Positions 1 to 7,230 of a DNA stretch of 30,928 nt are shown one piece after another. The position numbers and the translations under genes were made by a program. The notes beneath the pieces are model-generated. The model worked only from the letters and a program-made list of their open reading frames with translations, was not told where the DNA came from and ran no database searches. This DNA comes from Pseudomonadota bacterium (GTDB taxonomy: Bacteria; Pseudomonadota; Gammaproteobacteria; Steroidobacterales; Steroidobacteraceae), in contig JAKBCE010000038.1 of NCBI GenBank assembly GCA_021808195.1, forward strand, positions 1 to 30,928, in the 5' to 3' direction. The number at the start of each line of letters is the position of its first letter. Positions within the stretch are counted from its first letter, which is position 1.

Positions 1-90
1 AATCCCGAGCGCGACGCAGTGATCACGGCGGCGACCGGAAACCTTCATGACTCGAAGTCCGCCGCGTGAATCGGGCGACAACTACGTTGA

Positions 91-318
91 CACGCACCGG
101 AGGCTCTGAGGGCGAAGTGGCGCAGGCCACAGGACATCAAAGACCAGTTCGCGAGTGCGAGCATCTGCGGTAACAACCGCGTCGTGTTCAACGTGGGTGG
201 CAACAAGTACCGGCTCGTCGTCGAAGTGCAGTATCAGGCGGGAATCGTCTGGGTAAAGTTCGTCGGAACACATGTGCAATACGACCGCGTCGATGTGGAG
301 ACCGTGAATGACTATTAA
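91..318 (+). pseudogene. higB: HigB-type mRNA-interferase toxin, 5' end missing
   Basis: The frame from 91 to 318 encodes the C-terminal two thirds of a HigB (RelE/ParE-superfamily) toxin. Hallmark segments are NNRVVFNVGGNKYRLVV, KFVGTHVQYDR and a terminal DVETVNDY. Family members usually have about 95-100 residues and start with a segment containing a REF.ERHPDAE.PL.AW-like helix; here an in-frame TGA at 88-90 closes the frame and a second TGA lies at 67-69. No ATG, GTG or TTG lies between the stop and the conserved core, and none of the other frames upstream shows the missing N-terminus. The stop overlaps the start of the higA antitoxin by 11 bases, the normal arrangement of the operon. I infer a decayed or recombined toxin with an intact antitoxin. 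A start before the window in another frame plus a frameshift is the alternative. Confidence 0.6.
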
Positions 319-667
319 GCCGATCCGAAACGACGACGACCTGAAGCGGGTATTCCGCCGCCTGGAGAAGATCTTTCAGGCCGGGGAGGGCACTACACAG
401 GCTGACGAGCGCGATGTCCTGGTGACGCTCGTCGAGGCCTACGAGAGCAAGCACTACGACTTCGGGCCCGCGGATCCGGTGGAAGCCATCAAGTTCCGCA
501 TGGAGCAAGACGGACTGACGCCTCGTGACCTCGAGCCTTTCATCGGTCCGAGTGGGAGGGTGTCCGAGGTGCTGAACCGCAAGCGGCCGCTCAGCCTGCG
601 CATGGTCAAGCGTCTGCACGACGGGCTGAAGATTCCCTATGAGAGTCTGCTGACTGAGGTGACCTGA
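308..667 (+). CDS. higA: HigA-type antitoxin, helix-turn-helix protein
   Basis: This 119-residue protein resembles the COG5499 HigA group. An acidic N-terminal half is followed by a helix-turn-helix at about residues 60-105 (IKFRMEQDGLTPRDLEPFIG, then SGRVSEVLNRKRPLS). Such proteins bind and neutralise the HigB RNase and repress their own operon. It begins inside the end of the higB reading frame (11-base overlap), so the two are translationally coupled. The antitoxin is complete although its toxin partner lacks the N-terminal part, a common state of decaying toxin-antitoxin loci. A stand-alone regulator role is possible. Family assignment is firm; current function is inferred. Confidence 0.85.
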   Translation: MTIKPIRNDDDLKRVFRRLEKIFQAGEGTTQADERDVLVTLVEAYESKHYDFGPADPVEAIKFRMEQDGLTPRDLEPFIGPSGRVSEVLNRKRPLSLRMVKRLHDGLKIPYESLLTEVT

Positions 668-684
668 GTCTCCGTGAGCTCTCG

Positions 685-1467
685 ATGTCCGCCTTTTCCC
701 GTTACATCGGCATTGACTATTCTGGCGCCGAGACGCCGGAAGCGAGTCTCAAGGGCCTGCGTGTCTACTGCGCCGTCGGTGAGGCCGCGGCGAACGAGGT
801 GCCTCCGCCGCCAAGTCCTCGCAAATACTGGACGCGACGCGGTATCGCGCACTGGTTGGCCGCGCGGCTCGCCGAAGACGTCCCGACGATTGTCGGCATC
901 GATCACGGATTCTCGTTTCCGCTGCGCTGCTTTGAAGCGCACGAGTTGGCGCCGGACTGGCCTACCTTCCTCGAGGATTTTCAGCGCCACTGGCGGACAG
1001 GTGCGGAACATACCTACGTCGATTTCGTCCGCGACGGTGCAGCCGGCAACGGTGCCGCACGTACCGGTAACGCCCACCGGCGCCGGGTGACCGAACAACG
1101 CGCTGGCTCGACCAAGTCAGTGTTCCATTTCGATGTCCAAGGCTCGGTGGCCAAGTCAACCCATGCCGGGATACCCTGGCTGCTGTATCTGCGCAGGCAG
1201 TTCGGTCCCCGCCTTCACTTCTGGCCATTCGACGGTTGGTCGATCCCCGCGGGAATGTCTGCGGTCGTCGAGGTCTACCCATCGCTTTGGAAACACACAT
1301 TTCCGGCGCATAGCCGGACACCCGACCAGCATGAAGCCTTCACGGTGGCGTCGTGGCTCAGAGAGGCCGACCGCTCCGGGCAGCTTGCGAGGTTCCTGCA
1401 GCCGAGCCTGACGCCCTCCGAGCGCGCGGTAGCCGGCGTCGAGGGCTGGATACTTGGCGTCGCATGA
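685..1467 (+). CDS. DUF429-like (RNase H-fold-like) protein of unknown function
   Basis: The 260-residue protein opens with YIGIDYSGAE and contains IVGIDHGFSFPLR at about residue 69-82. This is the pattern of two Asp-containing strands seen in DUF429/ribonuclease-H-like predicted nucleases. Later blocks include HFDVQGSVAKSTHAGIPWL and VVEVYPSLWK, the latter resembling the EVYP motif of DUF429 proteins. No signal peptide or membrane segment is visible. The gene lies 17 bases after higA in the same direction, so it may share the toxin-antitoxin transcript. The stop overlaps an ATG of a small downstream ORF. The family relation is judged from motifs only; substrate and role are unknown. Confidence 0.7.
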   Translation: MSAFSRYIGIDYSGAETPEASLKGLRVYCAVGEAAANEVPPPPSPRKYWTRRGIAHWLAARLAEDVPTIVGIDHGFSFPLRCFEAHELAPDWPTFLEDFQRHWRTGAEHTYVDFVRDGAAGNGAARTGNAHRRRVTEQRAGSTKSVFHFDVQGSVAKSTHAGIPWLLYLRRQFGPRLHFWPFDGWSIPAGMSAVVEVYPSLWKHTFPAHSRTPDQHEAFTVASWLREADRSGQLARFLQPSLTPSERAVAGVEGWILGVA

Positions 1468-1649
1468 GCGAAGCAGGCAGCTCTCTTCCAGGTGGAGTGG
1501 CAGCGCGAACCTTTCTGCATCTATCGCCGTCTATCGCCCCTAAGCGGAATTATTTGGCGGTAGGCCTGACGGTATGTCTGTTGTGCGCTTCGGAAAAGCC
1601 TCTCAGTTTCAATCCCTTAGAAGTGCCGGAGACAATTGAGTGGGAGTGA
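1464..1649 (+). CDS. possible small ORF coupled to the DUF429-like gene
   Basis: A 61-codon ORF starts with an ATG that overlaps the TGA of the preceding gene (ATGA), a typical translational-coupling arrangement. The product has one modestly hydrophobic stretch (YLAVGLTVCLLCAS) and an acidic C-terminus. I recognise no family. It may be a real small protein, a fragment of a degraded gene, or chance. The stretch from its end to the next gene (1650-1708) shows nothing else. Confidence 0.3.
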   Translation: MSEAGSSLPGGVAARTFLHLSPSIAPKRNYLAVGLTVCLLCASEKPLSFNPLEVPETIEWE

Positions 1650-1708
1650 GGCTCGCCCGCCGAACAATCGCACCGGCCCGGCTGCGAGTGTTCGGGCGCA
1701 CCGAGAGC

Positions 1709-2581
1709 TCAGGGCTTGCGGGAATTCGCCGCGATCTGGATCGCAACCTCGGGCGGAATGCGTTCACTGTCCAGAATGGCAATAAAGCCATCCGCAGCTG
1801 CCACCACGAGTGCTCGTCCGTACCGATGTGCGACGGCGCCTGGGGAAAATTGATGCCCCTCCTGCCAGCCAACCACACGCTTGACGATGTACCAGGCATC
1901 CCCGATGTTTGCGATCGTTCCAGTGCGGCCATAGGCACGGAAGTGGCGCAGTAAATCGTCGACCGGCGTTTTAAAATCCACCAGCTTGTCGGCGAGGGTG
2001 ATCTTTGGCCAGACCTCGCCCGGCCCCTGCGGGGTGCTCGCGCGCCACAGAGCGTCGAAATCGCGCGCCACGTGCCCGGCCAAGCGCCGAGCGGCCATCT
2101 GCGTGCGCAAGTCCAGACTCTCGTGGCACTCCTCGGCAGACATCTCAAAGCGCTCAACGGCCAGGATATCGCCGCCATCGATGTCACCGCTCAGCCGGTG
2201 GCAGCTCACCCCCCAGTGCGAGTGCTTCTCGAGAATCGCGCGCGGCAGCGGGTATGCGCCGCGCCCCATCGGCAGCGGCGATGGGTGGAAGTTGATCGCA
2301 TGGTTCACATGCCCGCTCCACTGCGGAACCTTCCAATCGTATCCGGCAACAATCAGGATATCGCAGCCGAGCGCGGCGAGATCGGCAACGTCACGCTGCG
2401 ACATGCGTGACAGCTGAATCGCTGCGCGCTGCTGTTCCGCCAGAGCGATTGTGGCGGCTTGGTTACCGAATTCGGCGTCTCGCAGGGGGACGGTAAAGAG
2501 CTTCACGGGAACCCAGCCGGCCTGACAGAACGCCTCGAAGACCCCGAGATACCGGTCGTAGCTCGCAATGGCAAAGCGCAT
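1709..2581 (-). CDS. formyltransferase-family protein (orphan)
   Basis: The 290-residue protein has the formyl-transferase fold shared by methionyl-tRNA formyltransferase, GART and sugar formyltransferases, which transfer a formyl group from 10-formyltetrahydrofolate. The catalytic Asn-x-His and Asp are visible: INFHPSPLPMGRG, in the place of the usual HPSLLP.yRG motif, and HRLSGDIDGGDIL, in the place of the D-G-x-D-T-G-x-I segment. The C-terminal part (about 210-290) resembles the short OB-like tail of the Fmt family. It is not the housekeeping fmt by context, because no def, rsmB or trkA neighbours are present, and it stands alone. The substrate could be an amino sugar or a secondary metabolite. 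The start is an ATG with no obvious upstream alternative. Confidence 0.75.
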   Translation of the reverse strand: MRFAIASYDRYLGVFEAFCQAGWVPVKLFTVPLRDAEFGNQAATIALAEQQRAAIQLSRMSQRDVADLAALGCDILIVAGYDWKVPQWSGHVNHAINFHPSPLPMGRGAYPLPRAILEKHSHWGVSCHRLSGDIDGGDILAVERFEMSAEECHESLDLRTQMAARRLAGHVARDFDALWRASTPQGPGEVWPKITLADKLVDFKTPVDDLLRHFRAYGRTGTIANIGDAWYIVKRVVGWQEGHQFSPGAVAHRYGRALVVAAADGFIAILDSERIPPEVAIQIAANSRKP

Positions 2582-2675
2582 ATCTTGTCTCGCGCAGCCG
2601 GTGCTCGATGTTGGTGTGAGGATCGGTCAGATCAACACCACTTCGCGCGCCCGGCGATGGCCCCCAAATCAGTTC

Positions 2676-2718
2676 AATCGTGGGCGATCTTCGGCTCGGT
2701 TAGCGGTTGCCCACGATT
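2676..2718. repeat. 10-bp perfect inverted repeat upstream of the formyltransferase gene
   Basis: AATCGTGGGC at 2676-2685 is exactly repeated in inverse orientation (GCCCACGATT) at 2709-2718, separated by 23 bases. It lies about 95 bp upstream of the minus-strand formyltransferase start. No T-run follows on either side, so it does not look like an intrinsic terminator. It could be an operator or a leader-RNA stem. The rest of the gene-free stretch 2582-3067 shows nothing I can name. Confidence 0.45.
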
Positions 2719-3067
2719 CACAGCATAACGAAATCGAGTGCCCAGCGGACGCACTGTCTCACAAATTCCAGGCCGCCGGGGCACCCCGCTTCTCCGCTTG
2801 CCGCTACCACGTCCGGCGTCATTGCAGCGGCGCGGAGCGCCAAGACCAGAACGACGGCCGGCGCCTGCGCGCCCATCCGGCTGGCATCCAGTGCCATGTC
2901 GGCGCGAGCGCAGGCCGAGCGCCAGGAGCGTACTGAGCCTCCCCGGGGACGCACAGCATTCTGGCGCCCCTGAGGTTTCCCGCGTAGGCTATGCGGCAAG
3001 CGGCGGCCCGTTCCCGAAGCGAGCAGATGTGAGGGGTTGCCCGTCGCGGCACGGAGTCGATTCTGGC

Positions 3068-3607
3068 ATGCACGCGAAACTCATTGTCCCGATCCTGCTC
3101 GGCGCGCTCCTTCTGTGGCGCGTGTATGTGCGGATGCGCCGCACATTCGGCCGACAACGGGTGCAGCCGCGGCGGATCACCGCCCGTATCACGATGCTCG
3201 CACTGGTTGGTGCGCTGCTGCTGCCCGCTGCCAGTCACACGGCCTGGACGCTGGGCGGAGCGCTCGCTGGCGGCGCCGGCGGCGTCCTGCTCGCCCTCCT
3301 CGGTCTGCGCCACACCCAGTTCGAGGTAAACGCCGAGGGGCGCTTCTACACGCCGCATACCTATATTGGCCTTGTCGTGACCGTCGCGTTTTTGGGCCGG
3401 CTGATCTACGACCTGTTGCTCTTCTCGCGCGACATGCACGCCATTTCCGCTGGCGCAAGCGCCTTCAGCGCCACCGCACAGTACAACCCGATAACTCTCG
3501 CGCTCTCCGGTGCGTTCATTGGGTATTACCTTGCCTATTATCTCGGCATATTGCGCAAGAGTCGGCAGCCCCTTGCCATGACCTCCGCCATGCAGTCACC
3601 GCAGTGA
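3068..3607 (+). CDS. integral membrane protein, DUF1453/CcdC-like
   Basis: From the ATG at 3068 the product is 179 residues with about five hydrophobic segments: LIVPILLGALLLW near the N-terminus, MLALVGALLLPAA, LAGGAGGVLLALLGL, YIGLVVTVAFLG and a final LSGAFIGYYLAYYLGIL. The layout resembles small DUF1453 (CcdC-like) membrane proteins found in xanthomonads and relatives. The conserved-looking segment after the third helix (RHTQFEVNAEGRFYTPHTYIG) matches that group. An open frame extends upstream to 2738, but that part is arginine- and proline-rich and not membrane-like, so the ATG that begins the first helix is preferred. The role is unknown. Confidence 0.65.
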   Translation: MHAKLIVPILLGALLLWRVYVRMRRTFGRQRVQPRRITARITMLALVGALLLPAASHTAWTLGGALAGGAGGVLLALLGLRHTQFEVNAEGRFYTPHTYIGLVVTVAFLGRLIYDLLLFSRDMHAISAGASAFSATAQYNPITLALSGAFIGYYLAYYLGILRKSRQPLAMTSAMQSPQ

Positions 3608-3614
3608 GCGCACA

Positions 3615-3902
3615 CTAGATGCCGAGTTCCTCCGGCGAGAAATCCGCGCCATGCGCCTCCTCGGCGCGTCGCGCACGCAGATTGCTACGCACCAGTGTCC
3701 AGGCGGCGGCCGTGAACACCAGGACATTTGCGACGATAACCGGCGCAGCCCCGATCCACACGCCGTAGAGGATCCACAGCGCCGCGCCGATCATCTGCAG
3801 GCCGCGCAACACGGTCGATCTGGAGAAAAAGTAGGACGCAACGAACACTGCGGTCGCGGTCCACCCCAACCACTGACTCAACGGGGCCGCCCCGGCAACC
3901 AT
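3615..3902 (-). CDS. small three-helix membrane protein, CBU_0592/YgjV-like (SemiSWEET-like size)
   Basis: The 95-residue protein has three hydrophobic helices: LGWTATAVFVASYFF, LQMIGAALWILYGVWIGAAP and VIVANVLVFTAAAWTLV. The length and spacing match half-transporter-like proteins of the CBU_0592/YgjV type. Its ATG overlaps the stop of the upstream HAD phosphatase gene (TGATG on the minus strand), so the pair is translationally coupled. The acidic tail (EEAHGADFSPEELGI) is cytosolic by charge. No substrate can be assigned. Confidence 0.65.
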   Translation of the reverse strand: MVAGAAPLSQWLGWTATAVFVASYFFSRSTVLRGLQMIGAALWILYGVWIGAAPVIVANVLVFTAAAWTLVRSNLRARRAEEAHGADFSPEELGI

Positions 3903-4717
3903 CAGGCAGCCGCCGGGGAACCCGGTGCCTCACGCAGCTGTATGCGGTCCGTGCGAGCCTTCTCCCAGTCTTCGAGTCTGAGACCGTTGGCTTCGAGCAC
4001 CCGGCGAATCTCGCCAGTACGCATGCCGAGCACCTGTTCGAGCATCGGCACCAACACGCTACAGGCATTGTCGCTAAGCACGGTACATCTGGCGATGCGC
4101 GCGAGCTGGCGATTTTCCGAGACGGCAATGGTGAAGCCCTCACCATTGTTGACATGCAGCATGACATGCACATCGGAACTGCCGTCACCGACGTAGATGA
4201 CCCGATCAGCGGGAATGCCGTGCGAACGACCGAGTTCATCGATCACCGCAACCTTGCCGTAGCCGGCGACGACGCGCCGAATGCTACTGACCTCGCCGGA
4301 TGCCGGATCATATTCGAATTCCGTGCCGTAGATGTGCTCGGGCGGCACGATGCCATCGAGTGCCGAAACCACCACTTCGCGTGGAGCGGCAGATACGACG
4401 AAGAACGAGAAACGTTCGGTGCCGATGCCGTGATGCAACACGTTGACCAATGCCGGCAGCGCGCTCTTCAGACGCACCCTGCGCCCAGCCTCGACCAAGT
4501 GTTCGCGACGTACGCCGCGAAAGTCCGGATCGTGCCGGATCAGGTAGGCAAGCTCGCCACCCTGCTGGACGAGATTGCTGCGCGCCAGACCTGAGACCTT
4601 CTGTTCGAAATCACCCACTCCGAGCAATTCCGCCAGCACGTAGCCAGAATCATTGAAACTCAGCGTCTGATCGAAGTCAGAGGCCACCATGAAATGTCTG
4701 TCGAGCGTCGGCTGCAT
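3902..4717 (-). CDS. HAD-superfamily phosphatase, phosphoserine-phosphatase-like
   Basis: The 271-residue product carries the HAD motifs in order: SDFDQTLS (motif I, two Asp) near residue 13, VVSAAPREVV (motif II, Ser) in the middle, and YVGDGSSDVHVM (motif III/IV, Asp pair). The cap region between motifs I and II is alpha-helical, as in HAD-IB enzymes such as phosphoserine phosphatase or PhoE-like enzymes. The ATG at 4717 is preceded by GAGGAG about 11 bases upstream; the frame stays open to a TTG at 4762 but that extension (PDVPRSRSN) is not conserved-looking. It is coupled to the downstream small membrane protein. The natural substrate is not evident. Confidence 0.75.
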   Translation of the reverse strand: MQPTLDRHFMVASDFDQTLSFNDSGYVLAELLGVGDFEQKVSGLARSNLVQQGGELAYLIRHDPDFRGVRREHLVEAGRRVRLKSALPALVNVLHHGIGTERFSFFVVSAAPREVVVSALDGIVPPEHIYGTEFEYDPASGEVSSIRRVVAGYGKVAVIDELGRSHGIPADRVIYVGDGSSDVHVMLHVNNGEGFTIAVSENRQLARIARCTVLSDNACSVLVPMLEQVLGMRTGEIRRVLEANGLRLEDWEKARTDRIQLREAPGSPAAA

Positions 4718-4762
4718 GTTAGATCGACTCCTCGGCACGTCTGGAGCTGCCGTGCCGACCAA

Positions 4763-4777
4763 TAGGCGACTCGCCTA
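4763..4777. promoter_or_regulatory. 15-bp palindrome upstream of the HAD phosphatase gene
   Basis: TAGGCGACTCGCCTA is a perfect inverted repeat around a central C. It sits 46 bp upstream of the minus-strand HAD gene start. It has the size of a dimeric repressor site. No cognate regulator gene is adjacent. Confidence 0.35.
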
Positions 4778-4936
4778 AGTGCGGTCACGTTAGCAAAAAG
4801 TGTGGCGCATTCAAGCGAATTGGCTTGCCAGCGCCGTGAGCAAATTTCACGTCACGGTCACGAAATGGTAACCGCGTCGTCATGAGTGAGGGACTCACAC
4901 GACTGATGCCGACTCATGCTTCACCGCGGCTCGCGA

Positions 4937-4987
4937 TAAGATCCATCTTAGCGAATTCTGACGTTGCGTCATCTCTCAATGGAGAGA
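4937..4987. repeat. two short hairpins between the SRPBCC and HAD genes
   Basis: TAAGATCCATCTTA (4937-4950) has 6-bp arms around CC, and TCTCTC at 4972-4977 pairs with GAGAGA at 4982-4987 around a 4-base loop. They lie in the 330-bp gap between the end of the tandem SRPBCC gene (5048) and the start of the HAD gene (4717). A terminator or operator role is possible; neither has a T-tract. The rest of the gap is featureless to me. Confidence 0.3.
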
Positions 4988-5047
4988 ACACGGGAGCATC
5001 CAGAATGACCTCGCTTGGATTCACCCCAGAAGCCCGGTACGGTCCAA

Positions 5048-6040
5048 TCAGCCCTCTGGTGTGCCCGAACGGGCCGCATCCCGCAGCTCACGCACCTTGC
5101 CGCCGAGCTTGAGCAGACATTCGCTCCAACCTTGCTCCATGCCTTGCAGCATGGCCGCGACATCCTCACCCGTGCCGGTCGCGCGCGTACGCACAGTCAT
5201 CTTCGTCGCGTCACCCAGTTCTTCGAGCACCACTGTGGTGAGTCCCGCGACCCGAATGTTGCCAGCGGCATCGAGCGCATTGTTGGTGAAGACCAGGCGT
5301 GCGGGCACCTCTATTTCGAGATACTCGCCGCCGACGGGGTGATCGCGGTCAACTCGATCGGCCAGTTCGTCATCGGCGTGCATGGTAAGGCACCACCGGC
5401 CGCCGACGCGCACGTCGAGCTCGCACTGCGACACGGTGAATCCCACCGGGCAGAACCAGCGCGCCAAGTGCTGCGGATCGGTCCACGCCCGAAAGACGAG
5501 TGCCCGTGGCGCGAACAGCAGACGCGTGAAGGTGATTTCGCGGCTGAATACGCGCTCGTCGGTCGCCGGGAGCGACGCCACCAACTGGTCGAGCAGTCCA
5601 TTCGTGCCTGCCTCACGAGCACTTTCATCGCGATAGCCATTGAGGAATGCGCCCTGCTCCGTGATGACGAGCCGGGTGCCGTTGGCATGCGGTCGGAATT
5701 CCACCGTCGCGAGCGACACCGAGATCTTGCGCTCATCGAGGTACATCTCATAAACGTAGACGATCCGGCGGTCCGGCTCGATGTCGAGGTACCGTGCGCG
5801 AAAGTCGGTGGTGCGCACGCTCGGCTGGTGACGGTGGGCTGCGGGCGGCCAGCGGCAATACAACCGTTCGGCCCCGCCGACGCGGAAATCGAACTCGCGC
5901 ACCAGCACTTCAGCCTGCGGGGCACTGAACCAGCGCGCTTTGGCCGGCGCGCTCGCGAAGGCCGCATAGACCTGCGTCGGGGCTGCCTCGATCAGCCGTT
6001 CGATGACGAACGTACCGTGCTGCGCATGCTGCTCAGTCAT
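5048..6040 (-). CDS. tandem SRPBCC (AHSA1-type) domain protein
   Basis: The 330-residue protein is made of two complete AHSA1/START-like (SRPBCC) domains. Domain 1 (about 8-155) begins IERLIEAAPTQVYAAFASAPAKARWF and contains FDFRVGGAERL. Domain 2 (about 164-315) begins ITFTRLLFAPRALVFRAWTDPQHLARWF and contains LDVRVGGRWCLTM and a late ATKMTVRTR strand. Such domains form a hydrophobic cavity for small ligands, and many members have no known ligand. Most AHSA1 proteins contain a single domain of about 150-170 residues, so this is a duplication or fusion. It follows an ArsR-family gene by 26 bases, the usual ArsR-SRPBCC operon. Confidence 0.85.
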   Translation of the reverse strand: MTEQHAQHGTFVIERLIEAAPTQVYAAFASAPAKARWFSAPQAEVLVREFDFRVGGAERLYCRWPPAAHRHQPSVRTTDFRARYLDIEPDRRIVYVYEMYLDERKISVSLATVEFRPHANGTRLVITEQGAFLNGYRDESAREAGTNGLLDQLVASLPATDERVFSREITFTRLLFAPRALVFRAWTDPQHLARWFCPVGFTVSQCELDVRVGGRWCLTMHADDELADRVDRDHPVGGEYLEIEVPARLVFTNNALDAAGNIRVAGLTTVVLEELGDATKMTVRTRATGTGEDVAAMLQGMEQGWSECLLKLGGKVRELRDAARSGTPEG

Positions 6041-6066
6041 GGCAATCTCCCGAGTCAGAGCCGAGG

Positions 6067-6408
6067 TCAGGATTCGTTGGCATCACCGCTGTCGCTCTGC
6101 ATCTGCTGCAGATAATCCTCGAGACGGTCGATTCGCTCACTCCATAAGCGGCGATACGAATCGATCCACGCGTCGATGCTCTGCAGTGCGTGCGGCTCGA
6201 GCCGCGCCGGACGAAACTGCGCCGCGCGCCCGCGCGAGATCAATCCGGCACGCTCGAGCACCTTCAAATGCTTTGAGACGGCCGGCAGACTCATCCGGAA
6301 GGGCTCGGCGAGTTCATTGACCGACGCCTCTCCGCTGCGCAGGCGGGTCAGGATCGCCCGGCGCGTGGGATCAGCGAGCGCGTGGAACGTCTGGCTGAGT
6401 GCGTCCAC
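6067..6408 (-). CDS. ArsR/SdpR-family transcriptional regulator
   Basis: The 113-residue winged helix-turn-helix protein has the ArsR signature: FHALADPTRRAILTRLRSGE, then VNELAEPFRMSLPAVSKHLK as the recognition helix region, and LERAGLISRGRAAQFRPARL as the wing. It lacks the CxCxxC metal box of arsenic sensors and belongs with the regulators that pair with SRPBCC proteins. It is the first gene of a two-gene operon with the tandem SRPBCC gene. An AT-rich palindrome sits just upstream and suggests autoregulation. Confidence 0.9.
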   Translation of the reverse strand: MDALSQTFHALADPTRRAILTRLRSGEASVNELAEPFRMSLPAVSKHLKVLERAGLISRGRAAQFRPARLEPHALQSIDAWIDSYRRLWSERIDRLEDYLQQMQSDSGDANES

Positions 6409-6423
6409 TTCATTAAACCGATG

Positions 6424-6435
6424 AGTTATTTAACT
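6424..6435. promoter_or_regulatory. probable ArsR-family operator
   Basis: AGTTATTTAACT (arms AGTTA/TAACT, 2-bp centre) lies 15 bp upstream of the regulator's start codon in a distinctly AT-rich patch of otherwise GC-rich DNA. A TATATT hexamer on the minus strand lies further upstream. The position between a possible -10 box and the gene suits autorepression. The regulator-site match is inferred. Confidence 0.45.
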
Positions 6436-6499
6436 AATTCGTAAAATATAGGATGAAAGGCCGGCCGTCAAACTCCACGCCCGGCTCACGTTGCGACGC

Positions 6500-7153
6500 T
6501 TACGGTCGCGCTCTGGCGGCTCGGACGCGCGCAGTGCCTGTGGCTCCGGGTCGTCTGAATTTTGCGCGGGCGCGCTCGGCCTGTGCGCGGATCACGCACG
6601 CCTCGGCATGGTCGTTGATCAGGCCCATGGCCTGCATGAACGCGTACATCGTCGTCGGGCCGACGAAGCGCCAGCCGAGCCGCTTCAAATCCTTCGAGAG
6701 CGCGATGGATTCGGCCGAGACCGACACGGCGGACCCGAGGACACGCGGCTGCGCTTCGGGCTCGTAGCGCCAGAGGAACGCCCCGAGCGAGCCTTCGCGC
6801 TGAATAAGCTCACGGGCGCGGCGAGCGTTGTTCACCGCCGCTTCAATCTTGCCCCGGTGTCGCACGATGCCTGGGTCGGTGAGCAGCCGATCGACGTCGC
6901 GCCCGGTGAAGCGGGCCACCCGTTCGATGTCGAACTGCCGAAAGACCGTGCGAAAGCGCTCGCGCTTGGCCAGGATGGTCCGCCAGCTCAGGCCGGCCTG
7001 AAATCCCTCGAGGCAGAGCTTCTCGAACAACCGCTGGTCATCACCGACCGGAAAGCCCCACTCCGCATCGTGATAGGCCGTGTACTCGGCGCTCGCGAGG
7101 CACCAGCGGCAGCGCTGCCGACCGTCAGACCCGGGGGCGGTCGCCGCACTCAT
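6500..7153 (-). CDS. tag: DNA-3-methyladenine glycosylase I
   Basis: The product removes 3-methyladenine from alkylated DNA in base-excision repair. Recognisable blocks are RCRWCLASAEYTAYHDAEWG near the N-terminus, LFEKLCLEGFQAGLSWRTIL, VGPTTMYAFMQAMGLINDH and HAEACVIR. The N-terminal Cys and His and the late His...Cys pair match the zinc-binding residues of E. coli Tag. From the ATG at 7153 it has 217 residues; a GTG at 7222 would add 23 poorly conserved residues. The tail (GATGTARVRAARARP) is basic and longer than usual. It is divergent from gcdH. Confidence 0.92.
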   Translation of the reverse strand: MSAATAPGSDGRQRCRWCLASAEYTAYHDAEWGFPVGDDQRLFEKLCLEGFQAGLSWRTILAKRERFRTVFRQFDIERVARFTGRDVDRLLTDPGIVRHRGKIEAAVNNARRARELIQREGSLGAFLWRYEPEAQPRVLGSAVSVSAESIALSKDLKRLGWRFVGPTTMYAFMQAMGLINDHAEACVIRAQAERARAKFRRPGATGTARVRAARARP

Positions 7154-7230
7154 CTCGGTCTGCTCGGGTGGCGCAGCCGCGGACAAGATGGCGGCCCCCA
7201 AGACTCCACGGGCGGACTCCACGGCATCGG

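Noticed and set aside
1..69. reading frame at the left edge ending NLHDSKSAA
   Set aside because: Only 22 codons lie inside the window and no family is recognisable, so no gene is claimed.
2738..3067. upstream extension of the DUF1453-like membrane protein
   Set aside because: The added 110 residues are Arg/Pro-rich and non-membrane. The ATG at 3068 starts just before the first hydrophobic helix.
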